From a virus: a stretch of 50,165 nucleotides of DNA. The stretch lies in the IMG/VR virus record IMGVR_UViG_3300025781_000014, positions 1 through 50,165 of that record. One strand, 5' to 3'. Made by a program: the position numbers and the translations under genes. The notes under the pieces are model-generated. The model saw nothing but the letters and a program-made list of their open reading frames with translations, was not told the DNA's origin and did no database searches. This document shows positions 15,225-23,736 of the stretch, one piece after another; positions within the stretch are counted from its first letter, which is position 1, and each line of letters begins with the position of its first letter.

Positions 15225-16538
15225 ATGAGTATACCATTAGATCGCCTGTATCAGTACATTGAAGATACTGCACAATCCATTTTCAAAGATCGTGTTATAA
15301 TTTATCGTTTTTACCCGCACGGGTCAAAAAATCTACTAGATTTGACTACAACAAGGCTTATAGACTTTTACCTTGAGGTGATGCATCCACACATATACTG
15401 TCACGATCAGGAACCTCTCGCTTATGATTTTTATAAAAATATGGTGAGATATGACTCATTATTTGGAAAATTTAAGCATTTTAAATACCCTAGTATGCGT
15501 CAACAGTCGGTGTTGTTGCATAGCGAAAAAAGAAGCACAAATCTAGAACAATATACACAAGATAATTATGTACCAAGTTATTGGTGGAGTCATGCTGTTA
15601 TTGCCCTAGACTGGTTTAGGTATGCTCGGCACGTAGTACTACATCCTTGCCCACAAAAAACATTTCTAGCGTACAACAGATCTTGGGGCGGCACCAGAGA
15701 ATACCGGTTGAAATTTTTGGATTACCTGATAGACCACGATTTGGTTAATAGTTGTCGTACTTGGTTCAATCCTGTAGATCCTGGTTGTCAAGCACACTTT
15801 CAACAACATCAATTTGATAACCCAAAATGGAAACCAATTCACAATCTTGAAAAATATTTCCATCCAACCGACGCCGACAGTAACAGTAGCGCAGACTTTG
15901 ATCTTGACGATTATAATACGTTCGACATCGAAGTGGTATTGGAAACCTTGTTTGACGACGGGCGCTTGCACCTGACAGAAAAAATATTACGACCCATTGC
16001 TTTAGGCAAACCATTCATATTGGCCGGTACTTATGGAAGTCTGGAATATTTACGCGACTATGGATTTAGGACTTTTGACGAGATCTGGCCCGAGCAGTAC
16101 GACCTTGAAACCGATTCTGATTCAAGACTGAAACAGATTACCAGTCTTATGCGAGATATAGAAAACTGGGATCCTAAAATACGCCAAGAACGTGTTGCAC
16201 AAGCTCAGATCATAGCTGATCATAATCGCAAACATTTTTTTAGCACAGAATTTTTTGATCAGGTAGTAACCGAACTCAAAACCAATCTAGACACTGCTAT
16301 ACAACAAGTATCACAATCTAAAGATTATCAGGGATTTTTAAATTTTTGGAATGATCAGACAGCTGATCCTATCAAACTGCAGGCGTTGATTGATGAAACT
16401 AGCATTCTCCTTCCTAACATTGCAGATATCAATCGTATAAAAAAAATAATGTCTGCACAAACCCAAGATCCTGACAAGATATGCCTTAGTCTCGATCAAC
16501 GACCGCTGTCCATGATGGACCTGGATCCTGGATCTTGA
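15225..16538 (+). CDS. glycosyltransferase-like protein (GT10-type C-terminal region)
   Basis: 437 aa, AT-richer than its neighbours. The middle/C-terminal region (about 230-300) has VVLETLFDDG, LHLTEKILRPIALGKPFI and YLRDYGFRTFDEIW. This pattern (ET, TEK, P-I, GKPFI, GF-TFD) is found in fucosyltransferase-like GT-B proteins and in many aquatic phages. The gene at 18580-19575 has the same order of motifs, so the two are paralogues. Sugar and acceptor are unknown. The 3' end overlaps the convergent 118-aa gene by 53 nt, unusually long for this genome. Confidence 0.7.
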   Translation: MSIPLDRLYQYIEDTAQSIFKDRVIIYRFYPHGSKNLLDLTTTRLIDFYLEVMHPHIYCHDQEPLAYDFYKNMVRYDSLFGKFKHFKYPSMRQQSVLLHSEKRSTNLEQYTQDNYVPSYWWSHAVIALDWFRYARHVVLHPCPQKTFLAYNRSWGGTREYRLKFLDYLIDHDLVNSCRTWFNPVDPGCQAHFQQHQFDNPKWKPIHNLEKYFHPTDADSNSSADFDLDDYNTFDIEVVLETLFDDGRLHLTEKILRPIALGKPFILAGTYGSLEYLRDYGFRTFDEIWPEQYDLETDSDSRLKQITSLMRDIENWDPKIRQERVAQAQIIADHNRKHFFSTEFFDQVVTELKTNLDTAIQQVSQSKDYQGFLNFWNDQTADPIKLQALIDETSILLPNIADINRIKKIMSAQTQDPDKICLSLDQRPLSMMDLDPGS

Positions 16539-16842
16539 ATTCCGTGACACGGGCCAACATGATCTCATAGAAACTGTCCAGCTCGGTACCCCAGGCGTGC
16601 ATGAGTTGTTGCAACTTCTTTTCACACTCGTTCCAGGCACGGGTCTTGTAATCCTGTAACATGGCATCGTGAAGATTTTTCATTTCTTCCAATCGTGTCA
16701 GCTCGTCGACTGGTATCTTCTCTACCACACAATAGGCTGTGCTCAGTTGGCCGGTGGATATCACACGTATGGTATCCAATTCCAACAGGGTGTGTTTTTG
16801 CGCTATGCCTTCGACTAGGTCGGTTCCAAATATTATGTTCAT
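16486..16842 (-). CDS. hypothetical protein, 118 aa
   Basis: Beta-rich N terminus (MNIIFGTDLVEGIAQKHTLL, then IRVISTG) followed by a long helical segment (LTRLEEMKNLHDAMLQDYK) and a second helix. Similar in layout to small conserved proteins of T4-like phages; function unknown. Shine-Dalgarno AAGGAAATGCA precedes the ATG. Confidence 0.65.
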   Translation of the reverse strand: MNIIFGTDLVEGIAQKHTLLELDTIRVISTGQLSTAYCVVEKIPVDELTRLEEMKNLHDAMLQDYKTRAWNECEKKLQQLMHAWGTELDSFYEIMLARVTEFKIQDPGPSWTAVVDRD

Positions 16843-16853
16843 TGCATTTCCTT

Positions 16854-16860
16854 TTAAATA
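16854..16860 (+). promoter_or_regulatory. late promoter box TTAAATA
   Basis: TTAAATA, six bases, then ATG at 16867, with no clear ribosome binding site; same layout as at 15212. Confidence 0.45.
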
Positions 16861-16866
16861 TGTATC

Positions 16867-17655
16867 ATGACATTTGCCTTTGATTTAATTTCTGATCTAC
16901 ACGTTGATACCTGGCCGCAGTTTGACTGGACCGGGCAAGCCACCAGTCCCTATTGTGTGGTAGCCGGCGATGTTGGCCGAGATCCAGCAGCCATGGAAGA
17001 TGCACTCGGGCACCTGGCTTGTTGCTACCAGGCTGTGTTTTATATAGATGGCAACGACGAACATAGACATCAACTGGATGACCTCAACGGCAGTTATCAA
17101 GCTGTAGAACAAACCCTGAAATCCATACCCGGTGTGGTTTATTTGCACAGCGATGTGGTCATAATCAATGGTGTGGCCATCTTGGCTGCCAACGGTTGGT
17201 GGAGTTACGATTTTGATGCCGACATAGATCTTGAAGAAACCCGAGTCTGGACGCAGGATCGCTATGGTTTTCCTGCACCGGTCAGTAACGAAATCGAACT
17301 CAGGGCATACCAGGATGCCATGTATCTGATCAACAGTGTCAAAAGATTGCAAACACATCAAGAAGTGCGACGCATTGTGTTGGTCACTCATACTGTGCCA
17401 GCCAGCTGGCTTATCGAACACGATCTGGACCTGCGTGGTGAGTACAGGTTCAACACCATGGGCAACAGTCTCATGAGCACTGTGCTCACTCGCGATACCG
17501 AACACAAGATTGACACCTGGTGCTTTGGGCACTATCACAAATCAGTGGATCGTATCAGCCAAGGAGTCCGTTATGTGAACAACTGTCGCGGACGTGGCAA
17601 CACCGAATGGAAACAGTCGGTGTACCATCCCAAACGCATTGAAATAAAGTTCTAG
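16867..17655 (+). CDS. calcineurin-like metallophosphoesterase
   Basis: 262 aa. All five metal-binding motifs are present in order: SDLHVD (9-14), AGDVGRD, GNDEH (canonical GNHE with the His shifted one place, so this motif is slightly unusual), VTHTVPASW and FGHYHKS. Hydrolyses phosphomonoesters or diesters; the substrate is not predictable. No signal peptide. Stand-alone plus-strand gene with its own late box. Confidence 0.9.
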   Translation: MTFAFDLISDLHVDTWPQFDWTGQATSPYCVVAGDVGRDPAAMEDALGHLACCYQAVFYIDGNDEHRHQLDDLNGSYQAVEQTLKSIPGVVYLHSDVVIINGVAILAANGWWSYDFDADIDLEETRVWTQDRYGFPAPVSNEIELRAYQDAMYLINSVKRLQTHQEVRRIVLVTHTVPASWLIEHDLDLRGEYRFNTMGNSLMSTVLTRDTEHKIDTWCFGHYHKSVDRISQGVRYVNNCRGRGNTEWKQSVYHPKRIEIKF

Positions 17656-17694
17656 ATTGAGAGTTGTCCGCCCGGGTGTTATGCTGTACTAGTT

Positions 17695-18003
17695 TTATGG
17701 CACTTCGGGTTCTAGCTTGATCTGTAGCGGGAAATTTTGTGTGCGAGCATGTACTGTGACTTCGATACCCTTTTGCTCGGCTATTTCATATGGCAACACT
17801 GCCACAGTGGCTGCACCTAGAGTATGTATATCTTCGGTGATCTTGACAGCAGTTTCGGTGGTATAATTAAAAAAACTCATCAAGGTTTCAATCACGAACT
17901 CCATGGTGGTCAGGCTATCATTGAGGTATATGACCTTGAACATGGGTGGTTCTGCCAACTCGTGATTGATTTTTATTTTTGTTATGGCGTCTGATTGTGA
18001 CAT
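17695..18003 (-). CDS. clpS: ClpS-like N-degron adaptor
   Basis: 102 aa, normal ClpS length. In bacteria ClpS delivers N-end-rule substrates to ClpAP. The signature PPMFKVIYLNDSLTTMEFV (19-37) is clear, and residues that form the N-degron pocket in E. coli ClpS are kept as Asn28, Asp29, Met34 and His60; one pocket Asp is Ser30. The flexible N-terminal extension is present (residues 1-17). No ClpA is visible in the window, only ClpX and ClpP, so it may redirect host ClpAP or work with the phage ClpX. Late box at 18055 and a stable hairpin lie in the leader. Confidence 0.92.
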   Translation of the reverse strand: MSQSDAITKIKINHELAEPPMFKVIYLNDSLTTMEFVIETLMSFFNYTTETAVKITEDIHTLGAATVAVLPYEIAEQKGIEVTVHARTQNFPLQIKLEPEVP

Positions 18004-18031
18004 GCTGGTTCCTTTTACCTTGGTTGTATAG

Positions 18032-18054
18032 CAGTGGGCGAGACTCGCCCACTG
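18032..18054. other. perfect 10-bp inverted repeat between hsp20 and clpS
   Basis: CAGTGGGCGA, GAC, TCGCCCACTG. It could terminate the hsp20 transcript, but there is no run of T afterwards. It lies directly downstream of the late box at 18055-18061, so it would also form a 5' hairpin on a clpS late mRNA. Confidence 0.7.
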
Positions 18055-18061
18055 TATTTAC
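18055..18061 (-). promoter_or_regulatory. late promoter box GTAAATA upstream of clpS
   Basis: GTAAATACAG on the minus strand, about 50 nt before the clpS start, abutting the inverted repeat. Confidence 0.5.
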
Positions 18062-18070
18062 ACTAGTTTA

Positions 18071-18502
18071 CTACTTTGAGTAAGTGATAGCAATGGTCTT
18101 TGGCTTCTTTTCCTCTGGAATGATACGTTCCAGATTGATAGTCAAGATGCCATCTTTTTGCACTGCATGATTCACTTCCACATGCTCGGCCAAGGTGAAA
18201 TTTCTTACGAAATCACGATCACTGATACCTTTGTGTAGATAGTCATGTGCTGATGCTGTCTTGGTTCCTCGCACAGTCAACACACGATTTTCCAACTGGA
18301 TATCGATTTCATCTCGAGCAAATCCGGCCACAGCGATTTCAATCAGGAAGTTGTCTTCTGAAATTTTCACTATATTGTACGGCGGATAGTTGGTTTGTTG
18401 ATTCTGTATTCGATTGAGTTCATCAAACATGGAATCAAATCCGATACCAAATTTGTGTATCGAAGGAAGGTCAAGAGACCGTAAGGTTAAAGTGTTTGTC
18501 AT
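18071..18502 (-). CDS. hsp20: Hsp20 small heat-shock protein
   Basis: ATP-independent holdase chaperone; phage Hsp20 is a hallmark of many T4-like cyanophages. 143 aa from MTNTLTLRSLD, chosen for AAGGAGAAAAAT just upstream. The alpha-crystallin domain spans about 35-128, with YPPYNIVK, FLIEIAVAGFARDEIDI and the signature DGILTINLERIIPEEKKP. The C-terminal tail carries an I-x-I motif (TIAITY) used in oligomer assembly. The leader contains both a sigma70-type promoter and a T4-like late box, so it may be expressed throughout infection. Likely protects unfolding proteins during infection, and could hand clients to the phage Clp protease. Confidence 0.95.
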   Translation of the reverse strand: MTNTLTLRSLDLPSIHKFGIGFDSMFDELNRIQNQQTNYPPYNIVKISEDNFLIEIAVAGFARDEIDIQLENRVLTVRGTKTASAHDYLHKGISDRDFVRNFTLAEHVEVNHAVQKDGILTINLERIIPEEKKPKTIAITYSK

Positions 18503-18562
18503 ATTTTTCTCCTTTATTAAGCAAGATGACTGTGTAGACCCGACCATCGGCATCTACATGTT

Positions 18563-18593
18563 TATTTATAACAGTTTTTTCACTGCGTGTCAA
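18563..18593 (-). promoter_or_regulatory. overlapping early promoter and late box upstream of hsp20
   Basis: TTGACA (18588-18593), 17 bp, TATAAA (18565-18570); the -10 is part of TATAAATA (18563-18570), the T4 late consensus. Either polymerase form could use it. Confidence 0.75.
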
Positions 18594-19575
18594 TCAATTC
18601 GGCTATCAACTGATCCTGGGTGTGATTGTATTGAGCAGTCAGTTGGTCCAGCCGGTCTCGGTTGGCCAACAGCCGTGGCCATACTTGTGTGCGCAACTGT
18701 TGACAATCTGCTAGACTGTGATCAGCGTCCAGCTGTTGTATCTGAGCTATCACCCGACTGGATCGAATTTTGGGATCCGGTTCAGAATCATAGCTGTGAT
18801 CAACCAGATCATCAAACAGATCAAATCCCAGCCGACGCACCTGATTGACCAGACCTGGAACCGCGAACCATACAGGTATCTGATACAGATCAAACGCCTT
18901 GAATGTTTTTTCTGTTATAAAAATGCTGGTCCATCCTTCAGTATCGATCTGATTGCTGGTTTCGACCACGATGTTGAACAGGCAGGTGCGGAACAGGTCC
19001 GACGCCAAATTGTGTTGGTATTGTTGAGCATCGCCATCGAACAGTATGGGCAACACATGATCGGGGAAATGTTTTTGAAAATCGCGGCTGTGTGTAGGAA
19101 AACCGCTGCCAAAACTGGCACGCACATTGGGCACTGCGGACAACAATTGACTGACAAACAAGGCCCGTCCCAGACTTGGCCTGCGTACCGGACACAGGAA
19201 TTTTTGTTCCAATACCACATTGGCTTGATCTCCGTCATTGACAAATCTTCCATCCCAACTGGCAAAATGGGTCACAAATGACCTGGCGCGGTAGGGCAAT
19301 GAGTCGGTGTCGACCGCGGCATTGAACAACACCCGTATCTGGGCAACGTCGATCATGGTGCTGAGATACTTGATCAAGGGGTCGATCACGTCGGGGTCAT
19401 GTCCTTCGGCCAGGAAATCTATCAGCAACAGATTGCTGGTCAAATCATGCACAGTCAATGAATTTTTAGACAGATCTGACAGAACCAGTGCCGAGCTGTG
19501 TTGTAGTGCCTGTCGAGAATATTGGCTACAACTGTAGCGTAGCACTCCGGGATTGACTATCCTGCAATAGGCCAT
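18580..19575 (-). CDS. glycosyltransferase-like protein, paralogue of the one at 15225
   Basis: 331 aa. Residues about 200-275 carry NIVVETSN, SIFITEKTFKAFDLYQIPV and VRRLGFDLFDDLVDHSYD, which align by eye with the 437-aa protein (ET, TEK, GF-FD). N-terminal half alpha/beta, with LLLIDFLAEGH. It starts 3-4 nt after the stop-side boundary of rpsU in the same orientation and its 3' end covers the hsp20 promoter. The gene probably modifies a glycan; donor and acceptor unknown. Confidence 0.7.
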   Translation of the reverse strand: MAYCRIVNPGVLRYSCSQYSRQALQHSSALVLSDLSKNSLTVHDLTSNLLLIDFLAEGHDPDVIDPLIKYLSTMIDVAQIRVLFNAAVDTDSLPYRARSFVTHFASWDGRFVNDGDQANVVLEQKFLCPVRRPSLGRALFVSQLLSAVPNVRASFGSGFPTHSRDFQKHFPDHVLPILFDGDAQQYQHNLASDLFRTCLFNIVVETSNQIDTEGWTSIFITEKTFKAFDLYQIPVWFAVPGLVNQVRRLGFDLFDDLVDHSYDSEPDPKIRSSRVIAQIQQLDADHSLADCQQLRTQVWPRLLANRDRLDQLTAQYNHTQDQLIAELIDTQ

Positions 19576-19578
19576 GGA

Positions 19579-19800
19579 TCAGTATAATTTTTTTGGAAGT
19601 TGTTGTGCCTGCAACTGCTTGCGCCACCGATTTTGCGCTGCGGCTTTTTTCTTTTTACGGGCAGTGGTTGGTTTGGTATAGGTTTCGCGGTCGCGCAGTT
19701 CGTTCAAGAGACCGCTATCGGCTATCTTTTTCTTGAACTTGCGCAAGGCCTTTTCTACATTGTCGTCCTTGACCAAGACTGATCGACCATATAATTTCAT
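19579..19800 (-). CDS. rpsU: ribosomal protein bS21
   Basis: Small basic 30S subunit protein near the anti-Shine-Dalgarno end of 16S rRNA, needed for initiation in many bacteria. 73 aa, standard length. Conserved features: [36 protein letters not shown] and the terminal LY. The start overlaps the clpX stop by 4 nt (ATGA), so it is co-translated with clpX. Phage copies of bS21 are known in aquatic phages and are thought to favour translation of phage mRNA; that is established only by inference. Confidence 0.95.
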   Translation of the reverse strand: MKLYGRSVLVKDDNVEKALRKFKKKIADSGLLNELRDRETYTKPTTARKKKKAAAQNRWRKQLQAQQLPKKLY

Positions 19801-20993
19801 GTGTTTTCCTGTAACAGAGTCATGGGAGTATTTACCAGATCTTTGTTGATGACCACGTGAAGTATGTTGTTGCGACTGTAGCGTGGCAGATCGTACATGT
19901 GTGGCAACAACACACGTTCGATTTCGGCCTGTAGACCACGTGCGCCGGTGCCGGACTTGAGTGCGCGACCGGCAATGAGTGCCAGACTGTCTGAATCAAA
20001 TACCAGATCTACTCCGTCCTGCTGGAACAACCAACGATACTGATCTACCAGATTGTTTTTTATAGTGATCAATATGGCTCGCAGTTGATCGAGATCGAGC
20101 TCTTGCAGGACCACAGTGCCAGAAAACCTTCCAACAAATTCAGGTATGAGTCCGTAGCGTACCAGATCGTCGGGCATGGGTGCAAGATCGGTTGAGACTA
20201 TGGCAGTGTTGGCGCCAAACCCCATAGTGGTGCCAGCTGTGCGTTTTTTTATTATTTCCGACAGACCAACAAAAGCCCCGCTGGCCACAAACAGGATATT
20301 TCGAGTGTCTATCTCAACCGAATCACTGGACTGATTGCGCCGATTCCCTGCTGGATTGATGCGGCATCGAGTGCCTTCTATCAGTTTGAGCAGGGCCTGT
20401 TGTACGCCTTCGCCTGATACATCTTTGCTGACGGTGTTGCTTTCGCTTTTGCGTGCTATCTTGTCTACTTCATCCAGGAACACGATACCACGTTGACATT
20501 GATCAACATCACCGTCCGCAGCAACATACAGTCGACTGATCAACACATCTACATCATCACCCACGTAACCGGCTTCGGTCAAGGTTGTGGCGTCGGCAAT
20601 CACGAACGGCACGTTGAGATACTTGGCCACCACTCGGGCCATAAGGGTCTTGCCTACCCCGGTCGGACCCAACAGCATGATGTTGTTTTTTTGCAGTTCC
20701 AGGTCTAGACCGTCATAACTGATTCTTTTGTAATGGTTCACGATGGCCACGCTCAAGGCACGCTTGGCTGTTTCTTGACCAATCACGAACTGATCCAGGT
20801 ATTCATACAGCTCTTTTGGGTCCGGTATACGAAATTTGCGATCACGCTTGCGTGTGTTTTTCTTGGGATCAGTCAGCAGTCCACTGCACAGGTCCACACA
20901 TTCGTTGCAGATGGCTGCATCATCAACCACGATCAGTTTTACCACCTGATCCTTGTGCTTGATGCAGAAGCTGCACTTGTCTGGTGTGGCCAT
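19797..20993 (-). CDS. clpX: ClpX-like AAA+ unfoldase
   Basis: ATP-driven unfoldase that feeds ClpP. 398 aa, slightly shorter than E. coli ClpX (424). N-terminal zinc finger with C7, C10, C29, C32; Walker A GPTGVGKT (109-116); pore-1 loop GYVG (142-145); Walker [10 protein letters not shown] (170-178); sensor 2 GTGARGL (349-355). The ClpP-docking loop, IGF in E. coli, is present as MGF (257-259), so docking to ClpP is plausible. The stop overlaps the bS21 start. Which ClpP it uses (phage or host) cannot be told from sequence. Confidence 0.95.
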   Translation of the reverse strand: MATPDKCSFCIKHKDQVVKLIVVDDAAICNECVDLCSGLLTDPKKNTRKRDRKFRIPDPKELYEYLDQFVIGQETAKRALSVAIVNHYKRISYDGLDLELQKNNIMLLGPTGVGKTLMARVVAKYLNVPFVIADATTLTEAGYVGDDVDVLISRLYVAADGDVDQCQRGIVFLDEVDKIARKSESNTVSKDVSGEGVQQALLKLIEGTRCRINPAGNRRNQSSDSVEIDTRNILFVASGAFVGLSEIIKKRTAGTTMGFGANTAIVSTDLAPMPDDLVRYGLIPEFVGRFSGTVVLQELDLDQLRAILITIKNNLVDQYRWLFQQDGVDLVFDSDSLALIAGRALKSGTGARGLQAEIERVLLPHMYDLPRYSRNNILHVVINKDLVNTPMTLLQENT

Positions 20994-20997
20994 ACAG

Positions 20998-22530
20998 TCA
21001 GATATCTAGTCGTCTTGCTATGGCTTCACGCTCGGTGTCGCTCAAAAGTTCAGGATCATACTCGCCCGAATCGATACGAGCTATCAGATAGTCCAGGTAG
21101 TTGTCTTGGTAAAGGTAGCTGTTGCTGGTTTCTTTGTCCACGTTGATCCATTCACGACCGTTGTACTTGTACAAAGTACTGGGCAATCGATCTACTCGCA
21201 CAAAGGTATCACCTTTGCTGGGATCAGACGGAAAGTCTGTACCAAACCCGGCCTGTGTGGCCTGTGTGACGGGCTCGTTGTCAGCTTGTAGGCGGGCTGC
21301 ACGCTGTCGTTCCACTGCATGGCCAGCATCGATACTGGCCGGGTCAAAGGCCTTGTGGTGCATCCGTTTGCCGTTGACTTCCACGTACTCGCCACCGGCC
21401 GAGGCCACTTCAGCCTGCACTGGTTCTGGTAAATCTGATTCTGGATATTTGCCAGCGTTCCGGGTCTCTACAAACTGTTCGTATGCGGCTTTTTCTTCCT
21501 CTGTTGGCTTTTCACCCACATCGGTATCGAGTGTATCATCCCATTCATATTCGGGATGGTCATCATGGTACTCAAAGACTGGACCAGTCTGTATCCAGTC
21601 GCTGTTGGGTTCTCGAACTGCTTCAAAATCTTGAAATAGGGTTTGTTTGGCTCGGACCGGGCCAGTGGGCTGTTGTTGTTTGCTGTGTTGTCGTAGCTGT
21701 TCGATCTGTTTGTCTGTGAGGGGTCCATCGTTGGGTGGATAGGCGGATGTGTCGTGGACGAATCCTCCTGTGCCTTGTCGAGCCCATTCAAACTGCTTGT
21801 TGGCGGCCAAGATCAGGCACAGGGCCAAGGGATCAAAAACCAACACGATCAAAATGATCACCCAGCGCACTGCACGTTCCAGCACATTGCTGTCAGGATT
21901 ATCACCGTACAGCAGGGCCGCTATATACTTTATCGGTCCGACCTCCGCTTCCACTTTCCTAACTTCTGCGGCAATAGGTGCCCGCTCCTCGTTGAGAGAG
22001 GCGATCCTCTGCTGACTCGCTGTAATGTCCTGAGCGAGGCGAGCACGTTCTTTCTGCTGGCCTCGGCGAATTGCACCGGATCTACTTGCCCCTTCTTCCG
22101 AAGTTGAGCGTGCCATAACTTGGTCCACAGCCTCATCCATTTGCTTGAGAGCCTTGCGATCTGCATCTATGTTGTCCTTTTCAGTTTGAATTTTTTCATC
22201 GTATATGGCAATCTTGGCTGCGACGTCACCTGATACTAGGCTTTGATCCGAATGAGCTTTTGACAGTAGTCCAAAAATGCCCATGCTGGTCAACAGCATC
22301 AAAAAGAACACAGCCGGAATCATGTAGGTCTTGAATACCCAACTGGCTCTAGACCAGTTGTTGTGCAACCATACTGTGGTCACGACCTTGCCCAGTTCCA
22401 GGATGGCACCCATGATCATGACCGGTAGCACGGCCGCAGCAAATATGGCCGTGAGTCCCATGATTGAGTAGTAAGCAGCCACAGTACTGAGCAACAATGC
22501 GGTGGCGAGAATAACAGATCCAAATATCAT
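20998..22530 (-). CDS. four-helix membrane protein with coiled coil, 510 aa
   Basis: Three N-terminal membrane segments (about 1-22, 24-44 and 70-92), a charged coiled coil (about 105-205; EKIQTEKDNIDADRKALKQM, RARLAQDITASQQRIASL), a fourth helix (about 235-256, VIILIVLVFDPLALCLILAA) and a long acidic, Pro/Gln-rich C-terminal tail. Similar layouts occur in proteins of unknown function in large T4-like phages. Expected in the inner membrane. Lies 4 nt upstream of clpX; the start is preceded by AAAGG and TTAAATA. Confidence 0.75.
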   Translation of the reverse strand: MIFGSVILATALLLSTVAAYYSIMGLTAIFAAAVLPVMIMGAILELGKVVTTVWLHNNWSRASWVFKTYMIPAVFFLMLLTSMGIFGLLSKAHSDQSLVSGDVAAKIAIYDEKIQTEKDNIDADRKALKQMDEAVDQVMARSTSEEGASRSGAIRRGQQKERARLAQDITASQQRIASLNEERAPIAAEVRKVEAEVGPIKYIAALLYGDNPDSNVLERAVRWVIILIVLVFDPLALCLILAANKQFEWARQGTGGFVHDTSAYPPNDGPLTDKQIEQLRQHSKQQQPTGPVRAKQTLFQDFEAVREPNSDWIQTGPVFEYHDDHPEYEWDDTLDTDVGEKPTEEEKAAYEQFVETRNAGKYPESDLPEPVQAEVASAGGEYVEVNGKRMHHKAFDPASIDAGHAVERQRAARLQADNEPVTQATQAGFGTDFPSDPSKGDTFVRVDRLPSTLYKYNGREWINVDKETSNSYLYQDNYLDYLIARIDSGEYDPELLSDTEREAIARRLDI

Positions 22531-22534
22531 GGTG

Positions 22535-22541
22535 TATTTAA
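22535..22541 (-). promoter_or_regulatory. possible late promoter box TTAAATA
   Basis: TTAAATA, four bases, then the ATG of the membrane protein gene. It would serve the membrane protein, clpX and rpsU, but the spacing is short. Confidence 0.4.
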
Positions 22542-22548
22542 CCTTTTT

Positions 22549-23103
22549 TTATTTCCAGATGCGATGTTTTTCAGCCACCCATTCGCGACCATCGTATTCT
22601 TGTATCTGCCACTCAATGTTGGCCGGAATTTGTACTATGGCCAAATCTGCATGTTCGCCATTGGCCGCTGGTCCCATTTCACGCACCACGCTGACTAGTA
22701 CCGGATCATCGCGTTCAATAGCTTCAATAGCTTGACTGCTCCAATATCGTCCGTTGATCATGATACGTTGCCCTTGTTGAATGGTTGAAGCACGATCTTC
22801 ACGATCTACTAATGTGTAAACTGTTCCGGTGCGATCTAGATAGGCCAGTTCGGCGGCTCGGCTGAGACCAAACCCTCCATAATTTCCATTTATCACAATG
22901 TAGCGTACACCTTTGAGATGTTCGATCAGTTCATCGTGTTCAGGATGTTCTTGATCCATAAACTGGCCGGCCATGTCGCACATGCAACTGAAGCAGGTAG
23001 GGCAGAAACTCACTGGCAACATGCCAAAGTGGCCGTCTATGCCACCTTCATCATCGGTGTAGTCACAGTTGCAGACCGAGCACTGGTTCAAAGTCCGATC
23101 CAT
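22549..23103 (-). CDS. zinc-ribbon-like hypothetical protein, 184 aa
   Basis: The N terminus has a cysteine array suited to two zinc sites: CSVCNCDY (8-15) and CPTCFSCMCDM (about 34-44). The middle has VRYIVINGNYGGFGLSRAA and the C-terminal part ends WQIQEYDGREWVAEKHRIW. From memory, this combination is shared by proteins of other large phages, with no known function. Overlaps the methyltransferase gene by 16 nt. Confidence 0.7.
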   Translation of the reverse strand: MDRTLNQCSVCNCDYTDDEGGIDGHFGMLPVSFCPTCFSCMCDMAGQFMDQEHPEHDELIEHLKGVRYIVINGNYGGFGLSRAAELAYLDRTGTVYTLVDREDRASTIQQGQRIMINGRYWSSQAIEAIERDDPVLVSVVREMGPAANGEHADLAIVQIPANIEWQIQEYDGREWVAEKHRIWK

Positions 23104-23735
23104 CCTATTTGATACTGTGCAAACAAGGGTTCAATACCAACCTGTTGTGCATACTCGGCCAACAAGCGACCTTTGCCGGCTGGCTTGGCGCCGGATATTA
23201 TTGTGCGTTCTCCGGATTCCATGATGTGCGTGACTGCAGGACTGTCGTCTGTCACTGTCAGTGTGTTGGGTTTGAGCAAAGGATGTATGGCCGAGAATTC
23301 CTTGAGACAGTGTGCAGCACTGGGGAACCAGTAATCCCAATCTAGATCGTAGCTGTCAAGATAGACCAAATTGGGGTGGAGGCCATCGGCAGTACGCACC
23401 AGGTGGTCCAGATAACGCACGCTGTCGGCCTGTGCCACTGTGGTTTGATCACCTACCAAAAGCCTACAGGCCACTACCGATTGTTCGCTCAGGTCCACAG
23501 TGATCACTTGGCTGTCTGTACCACGTTCGGTCACGTATCTATCAAACAACACAGTGCTTTGTCCATCACCGGCCCAATTACCGGCTGCTCTGGCACACCC
23601 GGTTTCTATAATACAAATCGGACCCGATTGCTGATCCAGATATTCAAACATCTGCCTAAATGTGCTGGCTCGATGCGCCAGGTTGGGCTCGGCTTCTTGT
23701 TCAAACCAGGTCCAAAATGCATTTTTTTTAACCAA
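23088..23735 (-). CDS. class I SAM-dependent methyltransferase
   Basis: 215 aa. Motif I-like ICIIETGCARAAGNWAGDG, a second strand ending in acidic VITVDLSEQ, and HPNLVYLDSYD fit the Methyltransf_24/FkbM-like Rossmann fold. A small-molecule or glycan substrate is more likely than DNA. In a run with the zinc-ribbon protein and methyltransferase-adjacent genes. Confidence 0.8.
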   Translation of the reverse strand: MVKKNAFWTWFEQEAEPNLAHRASTFRQMFEYLDQQSGPICIIETGCARAAGNWAGDGQSTVLFDRYVTERGTDSQVITVDLSEQSVVACRLLVGDQTTVAQADSVRYLDHLVRTADGLHPNLVYLDSYDLDWDYWFPSAAHCLKEFSAIHPLLKPNTLTVTDDSPAVTHIMESGERTIISGAKPAGKGRLLAEYAQQVGIEPLFAQYQIGWIGL

Positions 23736-23736
23736 A

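Noticed and set aside
17656-17694. bidirectional terminator between the metallophosphoesterase and clpS genes
   Set aside because: Only a short CCCGGG palindrome without a T run is present.
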